This document shows positions 12,934 to 24,900 of a stretch of 64,000 nt of DNA, piece after piece; position 1 is the stretch's first letter; each line of letters opens with the position of its first letter. Location: the NCBI GenBank assembly GCA_040954595.2, contig CM082576.2:13020001-13084000 (forward strand), given 5' to 3'. Both the position numbers and the translations under genes were made by a program. A model generated the notes under the pieces. That model searched no databases and had not been told where the DNA came from. It saw nothing but the letters and a program-made list of their open reading frames with translations. This stretch comes from Balanoglossus misakiensis. Taxonomy: Eukaryota > Hemichordata.

Positions 12934-15900
12934 ATGGCCAAGGACAAGGGTCCCTTACATACTGCGTCTAGAGAGGCAGATGCTCTCAAGAGAGAGGTAA
13001 AGTGATAAATATTATGTGTTTTATTTGAAGGGCTGGCGGATGACCCATTCTGCAGCAGCCCTGGCATTGGCAACTGTCCAGCGTTCTTGGCAACCGAAAT
13101 CATGATTGGTAGCACAAACGCATCATATGTAGAATTGCAGTCTTTAGGGGTGTCTGCCGCATATAGAATTTCATCCTGCCCAGGCCCTACATGCATTTGT
13201 GTGCGCGCGCTGTGCATGTGAATTGTGGTGTGTTAGCCCTGCGTGCAGGTCTGTATGTAATGGGGGTATGAAGAAAGCCAGTCCCCAAAATCCAATCATG
13301 CCCAGGCTTAGCTGCAATGATTGTAGCGGGTGCTGCTAGGTTGACTGGTGTATGCGAACACACCAGTCAACCTAGCAGCACCCGCTACAATCATTGCAGC
13401 TAGCCAAGGCTTTATTACAGTCATTACATGTATAACTGTTTTGCATGATTGAAACAGAAAAATTGCTGTGTCTTTGACAAGTATTTATGTACATATACCT
13501 TTTATTTTTCAAAACACCACATGCAAATTGTAGGTAGACAAGCTTCTTGGGCAATGTCAGTCTGTTATCGAAGAGTCAACCCATGACCAGAAGGAACTCA
13601 GTCAGCTTTACAAACAGTAAGTATTTCTGTATGGACATTGTGTGCTTCAGCAAGTCGAATTAGATCTACTTCATCATGGAGCTCAGCTACCACATCCATG
13701 ATTTCATCCTGTGACAAGACTGAAAATGCAGTGTTCAAGTTTCAGCAGTGTGCCATATACCGGTAGCCTGCCAGTGGGATGCACTGTTGACATTGCAAAT
13801 GTATGCAAGATACAACGGAAATGTTGGTACTGCAAGTAAGAAAAATGATACACACATTGAAATGTTGGCTGACACCAGCAAAAGGTTCCTCAGATTGACT
13901 CCATTTTCCTGAAGTTGTGTTTGCCAGTACACGGAACACTTTTAAGTCACCCTTTTGCAAAAAACACCTATATGACCTTTCATTAAAAAAGGTCGCTATT
14001 GTATATGTGGCAAGTTGAAGTTGTAATGTTATGATCTCTCCCCACCCCACACCCCCCCCCCCCCAGGACACAAGAACTTCAGAAGAAAGTCAAAAGTCAC
14101 AACAAGAAAGTGTCCAAATTGGACAAGGTCAGTGAAAATTTATTGTCTTGTTGATAGAACACAGCAGTATTTTCTGATCAAATTCCTGTAAGAGTTCTCC
14201 TGTAAGTGTAATGATGTTGAAAGTCCCAGAATTTGGCATTCTGGAAAAAAAACGCTATGAAACTTGAAAGTCTGTGGAAAATGGATTTAGCCACCTATCC
14301 TATTTTTAAAAGTCTGTGATCATGCAATGTAATTGCTAAACTAACATAACAAGAACACAATAATATAAAATTGTCTGCAGTGATATTACAGTACACATTC
14401 ACTTCTTGAAAATGACACATCCTCAGGTGCACATATAAAATGCTGCAAACTCTCTTCTTGAAAGTCCTGGAATTTGTATGAATCCAGTGGTAACCTCTTC
14501 TCATATTTCCCCAGGGAAATGAACCTGTACACGTTGACAAATTTGAAGAGAAGAAGAAGCAAGAGTTGGCAAGACTGAAGACTTTACAGGTGAAACTTAA
14601 AAAGAAAGCTCACTTTTCAATTGATTTTTCACAAATTTGCATTATACTAATACTGATCACAACAAGATATGAGAGACAATCATGGGTTGGTGAAGTTTGC
14701 TTGTTCAGTCGGAGGTGTTTTTTCTTTCTGGAGCTCTCCTTCACGCTTCTAACTTTTCCGTACAAGTTTCTGCTCAAGGCCTGCTGCCATGCGATGATGC
14801 CAGTTCATCCTTGTCATATATGTGGTCGCAACCTAGGTTAAACATACTTTTGTTCTGACAGGACCATTTGTCAAAGGTTGGTGACAAGTTGAAACCTGAC
14901 AAAGTCGAGGAAGACTACCTTCGGTAAGTGTGTGTGTGAACATCTGTCTTAAGTTTTTGTTTTGTTTTGCAGTGTGTGGCTTTTTTGTTGTTGCTGGAGT
15001 GGGTGTGTTTTGCCAGTACTAATCCACTTTTCCACAGTTTGCTGTGCCATTCATTTTAGTTTCATCACCCTGCAGTGGACCAGCGGATTTCGGTCTTTGC
15101 CGTCTTATTAACTCACTTTGAATATTGTTCACTGGTACACACGGTACATTGTCAGTTTTCCTGATTCTTTCATCACTTCTGTGATGACGGAATCCAATAT
15201 TCCCAAAGTCAGATATCCCAGACACCCTGTTCTTTATTCGCATGCTGATTTCCCAAAATGGTTGAAAACACTGCATTTGCATGTGGAGTTTTTAGTTTAG
15301 TTTTAGACATATTTTGCATGCTTTCACCAAGTGACCAGAAATAAGTAATGGTCAGTGGTCACTGGGCATCACAGCCATCTAAGGTAATCCGTACACTTGC
15401 GGATATCAACGTGTTCTTTCTACTGGTAATTAAAAGGTAATGACAATTGGTCGTGAGTATATTGAAGACCTGAACTGTTTTTGGTAGAGTCCTTGTGTGG
15501 TGGTGGTGGTGGGATTCCGGTGTAGGTCAGTTCAGGTTTTCAGACACCCACAACCATCACATCCAGACAGTGTGTGTTTGCAGTGGTGTTTAATACTCTT
15601 GCCTGTGTAGTACATTCACAACCACACACGCAGTATACACGCAGACGGAAATGAGATTTTCTGAAACACAGGCAGGTGTTCCCTGGCAGTACAGGGTGTC
15701 TCACACATTCAAATCAGTGGACATTGAGATGGGAGACAGGCGCATGCATGCAGACATCACATGTACCACACAGACATGCATCTCGTCACTTGTACACACA
15801 CATACACACACACACTGTGATGCAAACATGAAACGCGATGATGCGTTGTACTAACAGATGCATTTTCAACTTGTTCCTTGTAACAAACACAACATACTTG

Positions 15901-18900
15901 TAGCTACGGCATGACTGACTGTGCATGCACACACGCACAGAGTGATAGCATCTCCTGCATGTTTGTTCTGATGTTGGTGGACACAATCAATGCACATTTG
16001 TTAAAACATCCCTGGGCTTTTCTTATAACATGGCATTCCCCCCTCAGAAAAGTTTCACAAGCAGCTGATTTTGATGATGATGAGGATGACCTGCCTGTAG
16101 AGTATCTGGAAAATGATAAAAATGAGGAGGAGGACGATGACGATGATAGTGATGAAGTCTCTGATCTAGATGACACTAACGAGCACGCTCGAAGCGAAAG
16201 TCCTGATCCAAAGGATGCGACGAAATCCGGGGAGAAAAAGAAAAAATTCAGCATGTTTCATCGATCGAAGTCGCCAGAGAAAGAAGCCAATAAGAAGGCC
16301 AAGGAAGAAGCGAAATTGGAGAAAAAGAAAGAGAAAGAGAAGGAGAAAAAGGCGAAGGAACTGGCGAGGAAAGAAAAGAAGGAAAGAGAGAAAAAAGAAA
16401 AGCAACAGAAAGATAAGAAAGATAAAAGCAAAGACAAGAAAGGCAAAGATAAAGGGAAAAAGGGCAAAGGTCAGGAGAAGGTTGAGGCTAGCGAAGAGGA
16501 AAGTGAGGAAGAAGAAGAGGCAAATGTTTCCATGGTAGCGGAGGATGTGGAGAGTGATGAGGAGGAAGACGATGAGGAGGAGGAAGAGGAAGAGGAGGAG
16601 GCAGAGGATAGCAAAGATGTTGTGGAGGTGAAAAGCGGTGGTAAGGCTAAGAAGAAGGACAAGTCCAAGGAAGAAAAGAAAGAGAGAAGTAGCCGATGGA
16701 GTATGTTCAGAAGGTCTGACAGGTGACTGGGAAAAAAAAACACATCAGCTGTTCAATTTGATCTTATGTAACATAACTGTTGCCTGTGCGGTGTGGTGTG
16801 GTGTAAATCAAGCCTGGCATGTGCACAGGTAGTTGCGCAGTTCTGTTACATAAGGTCATAATTCTTGTGTGAAGTGACGCATGGTGACTATAAAGCACTA
16901 TTTGGAGGGACCCATCAGCACACACACATACACACACTTACACCATACGCACAGACATATCATTGTTTCCTTGAGAATGTGCACTAACAGACTCCTTGTC
17001 ATCGTCAAAGGCTATCTCGACTCCATTCTTTGATCTGTGTTGTGTTAAAACCTGTGTGGTAAATAAACTGGGTTGTGAGGTGTGCATCTTTGTGGCGTCT
17101 CGTCAGGTGTCGTGTACATGTACGTCTTTCGTGTGTCGCCCACTCACTCGTGGTTTGGTAGCAGTACAGTAAACTTGCATGCGGATGACTGCTGCTGTTC
17201 ACACATCCACTAAATGGTGCTCATGGCAGCTCAGCTCCAAATGCTACAGTGTTGAACAACAGGCGTGGTTTCCTCCCTGACGAGGGTTGTGTCATCACGT
17301 TGCTAAAAGACTTGTTAATTAATATAATGTTGTCTGTTGAATGATCTCGTCCCATACAATTAAATTTACTGTACCTCTATGATGTGTGTTTGGTGTACCA
17401 ATTGGTGAATAAAAAACTTTGTGTCATCTCATTACTTTCATAATCATATCATGTCATATCAATTATCATAAATCATGTATGTGTACTACATGTACTACTA
17501 CTGCTTAAATATAATAAACATTGTTTACTTTGTTTTTAGGCTGACATTTTCATCATCTGTTCTATCATTGTGTGTGACTCATAATACTAACTACATTATT
17601 TTCAGACATTCTCTTAATAATCACTTTGCCAAGCTGATTAACATCATCATGACTTTTCTCCTCCTAAGGTTAAACTTAATAGATAATTTTGTTGTCTTCT
17701 ATATTGTAAATAATTCTGTGATTTCTACTGTAGTGAATACACAGTAAACAGGAAAGATATTTACGAGTCTGGGGTCAGTTTTGAAAAGCAAAGTGAATTG
17801 GGATTCGACTAGAAATTGAAATTTCTATTACTGGTATCTATACTTGGGCCACTTAATTAAAAATAGTAAAGAACAATAAGAAATGTATTATCTATTCAAA
17901 GAATTCTAAAAATTACAGTGCATTGTTTTTCATTCTATTTGTTCACATGATTTATAGTGCTCTTCCAAGGGTTTAAAGAAAGAACTATTCATCTTCAAAA
18001 TTAGTACCCCTCAAAAAAAACTCAGAACAATTTTTGAATCCCATTCCTTTCCTGACAGATTTGACCTCGTTTAGTGTTTCGGTTGATTCACCAAACTTTG
18101 CTCTCACACAGTCACATACTCATTGTTTCATTTTGTGAGATTTGCAGGCTGACTGGGAAATAAATAAAAATGAAAATACAATGTACATCAATGCAGATGG
18201 AATACCGAGGTCAACCAGAATTTTCTTAATAATATCGAATTTTGGAAGAAACAAAAACTTAAGTCTTGCAAACAAAACTTTTTGTTTGGGGAAGCACCTT
18301 TTGTATACCATTTCCCTTTGGGATGTTCTCAGTAAATGTTGAAACCAGTTGCACTCACCTGCAAATCTCTACTGTGTGCTTTTTTTAAATAGATATAAAT
18401 TATCTTAGTAACTTCAACAAAATTGTCATTAAGCATCTATCAAATCATAATGAAACTTTTTGTTTGATCATCATAAATATCAAAACTCTTTTAGATTATT
18501 GGTGATAGAAAATGTGTGTTTCTTAAAAGTTAAATCTAGACTACCCATCTATACAGTAATTGTGAATTGGACCATTGTTGGCAGTATTCTCGGTTGAATG
18601 AATTGCTCGCACGCATAATAAGGTCATGAGTATTCAGTACATCTTAGTAGATAATGACCCAGCTTCTACTGCTAATATGGTCAAGCATTTTCCTAGCCAA
18701 ATATATAATCTACCTTTTCAGTTATTTTGGGCTTTGCCATAACTATGAGCTTGCAAATTCAATGTCCAATGGTACGACTGTATTTTGGGGAGACCCAAGA
18801 AATGGCAAACTGGATAGCCAGCTAGCATTTTTCCAGAATGAAAGTTTCACTAAACACATTCTTGGGACTATGACAATAGTAATGTCATGATTGGAACTAG

Positions 18901-21900
18901 TTGACTATGACAAAAGCAACGTCCTTTGGTTTGATAATATCTCAGTATTCCTATCTTGTTTAATGCCAAAGGTTCAGCTTGTCAAGACAGGAAGACAGTT
19001 ACACACACGCAAATGTGTCCCCTGTATTCTAGGCAAAGCACAAAGCATTTTAATACCCAGATGCCCGTACGCAGTAAAACTGACTTGCACTAAGAAAAAC
19101 ATTCAATGAACAGCTGGGTTATTGTCTACTTTAGATGCATGAAATACTTATAATGACCTTTGTGATGTTACTGCTGCGTAACACTGTGTAATCTCGGTAT
19201 CTGTAGGAAATCTAAAAAGCATGCTGAGGAGAAAAAGAAGAAGGTAGAGGAAAGTGAAGATGAGGAGGAGGAGGAAGAGGAGGAGGAGAGTGATGAAGAG
19301 GAAGGAGAGGTGGTAGCAACAAAGGCAAAACCTAAGGCAGGTGCTCAGGATGATGATGATGATGATGAAGAAGATGATGAGGAGGAGGAGGAGGAAGAAA
19401 GTGAAGAAGATGAAGAAGATGAAAAACCTGTTAAAGCAAGTCAAAAGAAGACAGTACAAGATGAGGAGGAGGAGGACGATGAAAGGTAATTATGCAGGCT
19501 GTAATCTGATTACAAGATTCTGTTTTTTTTTTTCTGACTATCTTCTATTAGGAATGCACCTTTTTGATGTTGTCAAGCAGATAACACACTTTGTACACGG
19601 TTGCATGCAGTTGACATCTTGGTAATTTTGTGAGTTGGATGGCAAACAAACTCGTTGTCTCATTGATGAAATAGCCTTTATATAAGAATGGCACTCTGTA
19701 GTGTTTTTTTATAGTACATTACCCTGTGTGATCTCTGTATTTCTCTGCAACAGCCTTGAAGATGAGGAGGAAGAAGATGAAGAGGAGGAGGAGGAGGAGG
19801 AGGAGGGAGAGGATGATGAAGAGGAGGAGGAGGAAGAAGAAGAAGAAGAAGAATCATCTGAGGACGATTTTGATCATGCTGAATCAGATCAGGACTCTGA
19901 TATCCTTGATGAAGGTGTAAGTGGACGCAACACTGACATTTTACATTAGAACATGCACCAGAGTTCTCTGCAAACACCATGCATTCTGATTGTAAGTGAC
20001 ACAAAACGGTCATGTCCAATTTACATTTAATGAAAGTCTCTCTCAAAACAAACTTTAATACTCACTGTTATGTGGTACATGTATATTTTCCCAGATGAAA
20101 CAGTTTGAAGCTGTTTGTGACTTTCCAGGCGAGCAGGAAGACGATTTAGGATTCAAAGTTGGCGATGTGCTGACCATAATGAGCACCAGGTGAGCGGTGT
20201 TGTGGAAAATTAATTGTTCTTCTCAGATGCAAATTTAACCACTGTTACCATGGAAAATACATATCCATGATCATTCGCACACCTAGGCAAGCCCTTTTAA
20301 CCATATATAGGCATATGTTAATTAGAGGTGACTGTAGATCTTTAAAATGCTCAAATATCTGTTGATGCCCGTGACTTTCATCTGTACCCCTCTCCATGCC
20401 TGGGTTTCTCCTTGATCACCTGATCATCATCTGATCCCGTTGTTTGCATCGTCAGGGAGGATGGCTGGTGGACGGCCGTGGATGAGGAAGGGAATAAAGG
20501 TCTTGTGCCAAGTACTTACTTAAAGGTGAGTTTTCCTTTGGTATGACGTAAGTGCTGGTGTATGTGTACCAAGTATGTGTGGAAGTCACGAAAAACAGTT
20601 TACATGTACTTTCAAATAGTTAGTACATATACATGACATTGATTGTACAGATACTAACATCTGGTAAAGTCTTAACAGTGAATTTTAATATAGAGAAAAG
20701 CAGGTGTCTTATGTATGCCACTAATATTAACCCTGGACAACACACTGCAAGCAATACTACCAGCATACACTGTTGTGTGCATGTAACTGAAACCTTTCTT
20801 GGTGGATTACCACCAACATCATCCTAACCTTTACATCCTTCTCTTTCTTTTCTTTTTTCCAAAGCTGAAAAAAGATTACTCAGACCAAAGAGATCTGCAG
20901 TCTCCAGAGGGTGAGTCATACAGAAATGTTATTGGTTTATAATAAACGACTGAAAATTGAATGTGAAACTCAAGTCTCTTCTTATTTCACATATCTGACA
21001 ATCCTGTATAACTACATGTATAAGCATCAATTTCTTGACATCGAACAATTCTATGCAATTATTTTTGAGATCTTGGAGTCCTAATTTTTTTCACAATTAT
21101 TGCTATATATTTTAACTTTCTACAGTGTGTAGTATGTGTATAGTCTTATTCAAGACAGTTTATAATTTGATCATAAAACTAACTCAGCCCTGTGCATTTT
21201 GGAATGGGTGATTCTTTTGGAGCGTGACAGTGCATTATAATGGTGAAGGAAAAGAGGATCATTTAGGCGACAATTCAAATATGTATGATGTTGTAATAAT
21301 CTTACGATTCCAAGAATTATTCAAGTGCATGAACGTCAAGCATGTCGTAAATGCTATCACCCTCAACATCGTGACTGTGTAAATTAAGATGTACACATCT
21401 CCTTTACTCTGTTTGACTTTTTCATTCAGCGCCCCAGTCACCAGATCCAGAGACCCCAAAAAGGTCAGCCATGATTCTGAAAGAAAGTGCTGTGAACTGT
21501 CTCTTTCTTTTCTATTAAAAGAAAGACCCACACATTCAATTGGAATGATCCATTCATTTTTCCCGGTGTCCGCCATGCCAACCGACTGAGGGGACATATC
21601 ATTACATTTCTAGTCATGAAGATCATTGCATGTACCGTTTGCATGCGCTATCCGACATTCAGAAGCATTTCGCATGTACAAATTCGGGAAAATCGATTTT
21701 ACATCTGAATATTTACAAAGTCCACACATTTACACCAACCCTTGTCCCCCCAAAACATCACAACAGTTGAATGGATGATTCCAAACACAACCATTTCCCC
21801 CTCAATCTTTCTGCACGTTGAGAGCTGTCCCTTTTCAGTGTTATCTTAATATTCCAGCAGACACTTCTCTACTAATTTATATTTGTTTATTTTTTTTTCT

Positions 21901-24900
21901 CTGTCAACATATGTTAATCTTCCGACACTCTTCCTGATCCCAATTCACTGGATCCACTATCGCATTATTTATTTTGATGATGGTTGACGCACCATGCGTA
22001 AGATCTCATTTTCTTCTCAGCATGGTTATCTAGTACTCACTTACGCTTTGGATAATTTTTAAAAAATGGCACTGTAAACTTTGTAGCTGTTAATGTAGAT
22101 CATATTTCATGTTACAATGTTAGTTCCTTTCTTTCTTTCATTCTGTCTTTCTTTCCTTTTACATCAGTCAGTTTACTTTAAAGCTATAATGTCTCCAGAA
22201 AGGCTGTTGTTAAAACTGTAAACTTTCACTCAGTGACACCTGTTTTATGGAGTGTAACAATACTGTAGATTTTTTAAAATCAAGCATGTAGTTTTAAGGT
22301 ACTGCATGATTGAAAATGTATGAAATGTCCTGCATGAAGATGAAAAGACCAGTAACCCATTGGGAACCATCAGTTTTCTCAGGTGGTTTGGACTAAACGC
22401 ATCCATTTTGAAGGTCAAATTCATGCACATTTACAATTGCTCCTCTTGTGAATGGTTCGCTATGGAGACATTGTAGTTGTACATTTTAGAAGTGACAGTA
22501 AATTGTAATGTTTTCTAATTTGTTTAGTACATTGCCATTTTAGTAGTCTACTATCATTCTTATAATTACAGTCACATTCTTTTAATCTTTCATATGAATC
22601 TTCTTTGATTTTTATTTTTTTCTGTTATTGATTTGAATCATCCCCTAATCTGAGAGCCCTTCATTGGCTATGCCATGTTTAATTGTAGTTGTATTTTTTT
22701 TCCAGTGGTAAAATGTTGTGGAAAGGTCTCAAAGCTGCTGTGACCGAGGTAAGCAAAAATTTGTCAGCAAAATATTTGACTTGTCCTCAAATGTTGTAGG
22801 AGACACAGTGGGTACCTTGATTTAGGGCTTGTGATTAGGGCCAGAAAATCTGAAATTTGGACCCAGACTTTCCAAAGTCATGACACAAAACTTGGTTTTC
22901 TGATCTGGTGTTATTTTTTTCCCCATTCAGACCAGTGTAACCGATGTATTGGCCGCAATGGGTGCCATACCTGCTGGCTTCAGGCCTTCAACGACGGCAA
23001 AATATGTGAAAGATTGTAAGTATAGAATATCGGCACCTCCTTCAGAATGCTTGTATGTATCGCGCCCCACATGAGGGATACTTCCAAAGATCCAATGTAA
23101 ACTCAAAACCATCACAATAAAGGCAGATATAGCATCAATCTGATTAAAATCAGCATAAAAAAACCACGTCGCCGTTCCCTACATCTGATTTTAATCAGAT
23201 TGATATAGCATAATCTTTGCATGCTTATTAATTTCAGATTGTCTTTTTGGACATATGATCCCCTCACGTGTTTTATTGATGAAATTCCCATATAAACCTC
23301 ACCATCATTTCGTTTCCTTCCCGCAGCTAAATACAGTACTAGTTTCTACTTATTACCCAAGTTGAGTAAATCCAAGATGTGGTTTTCAGACCTGCATTGG
23401 AGTCCCAGAGACAATCAGGTGAGAGCTAAGCCGGCCAGGGTACAACGAATGGTGACTCTCTGGGCAGTCAGGAATATGCCCAAAGTCGGAGTAGGTACGT
23501 ATCTCTGTTGCTCAGATCCCGTGACCAAAGTGATTCATGAAATTACTCTAGATGTAAGGACTGAAGTTCCATGCCTATCCATGGATATGTCTCAATGTTA
23601 GTATATCAAGGCATCTTCTCTTTGTAACAATGTTAATATCCGAATCCCCACACTTTATTTTCATTACAGGGTTGGAAGTATTAAGTAGACACGTGAGGAT
23701 GTGTATATTTGATGGGGAAAAGGTAATTGAATTTAACATGTTTTTTTAATTAAAATCTAATTATCGCATAGTAATTGTAAATAAAACGGGTTGTAGTTCT
23801 AACCTGGAAATTTTTGGTTGTAGATTTCGTTTTGTAGCAATATCTTTGCACTTCTCTCATTGTGAAAACCTGTGAGTATTTAATAGCTTGATGTTGAAAG
23901 CTCATTCTGTATTTAAATAATATTCTGTGGTAATGACACATTCTCTGTGTTGGCTAATTTTTTCTCTCATCAGATTTTAAGTAACATTCACACTGTGAGA
24001 GCCACTACAACTGGACCAGACGGAAGAGAATGGAAGTTCTCACCTAAGGTTTGGATGATTTCTGTTTCCTATATGCACACGATATTCTAACACTCACACA
24101 TAAAAGTGGTTGTCTGATAATGTTTATGTTAATGTTAATATTCATTTTGCTGCAGGTGACTGGAATTTTGCCAAGTCTACTCGATGGTGACTGCTTCGTG
24201 AGGACAAATGACCCTGAACAAAAATTGGGTAAGCTCACCTTCCTTTGAGAATACTGATGGTGGAATCGATCAAAATATGTAATCTTATGTTGTTTGGAAA
24301 CTTGCAGCTCAGAGTGTTCAGTTTGGTCCTCCATAGTGTTGAGAATGGGGTCTGGTATAAATGGATCCCAAAATGGGAAAGCATTCTCAATTAAAGTGAT
24401 CTGTCTCTTTACTTTTTGCAGGTATATTGTTTGAAATTTGCCTGTTCTATGTCAGGACTGTAAGTATCAACTCCTGTTGTGTTACTTGTTAGTCTAATAT
24501 TAAGGGGAGGAGGTGCTGCATTTTATATGTTTTTGGGCAAATTTCGCTCTTTCATACATTACAAGTTGGTTTGTCCCATACACTCAGTCATAGGAAACAA
24601 AATCTTTGTGAAAAATGTGACTAACATCGAAGACCTCTCTTTTACGAAATGGTAATTCCACTATTTTGGACCACACCTGTACTTAGGCAACAATTCCTGT
24701 TGATTATTGATTATGTAAGCAAGGTTCGAATACGTCATATTTGAATGTCTTTATTTCCCCCAGAAAACCGGAGAAAGAGGCGAATTCTGCTGTGGCTGGT
24801 ATCATTTACCGTTGTTTGATGAAGAGACTGGTGCACCTATCTTCAGCAAGTGAGTTTGTCAGTATTTTGGGACAGTTGGTCCAGTTTTTAAACACGGCCA

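Noticed and set aside
16166-16743. Long minus-strand open frames rich in L, F and S
   Set aside because: They are antisense shadows of the lysine/glutamate codons of NPHP1 exon 6.
19148-19459. 103-codon minus-strand hydrophobic frame resembling a membrane protein
   Set aside because: It is antisense to the acidic NPHP1 exon 7; the apparent hydrophobicity comes from reading GAG/GAT repeats backwards.
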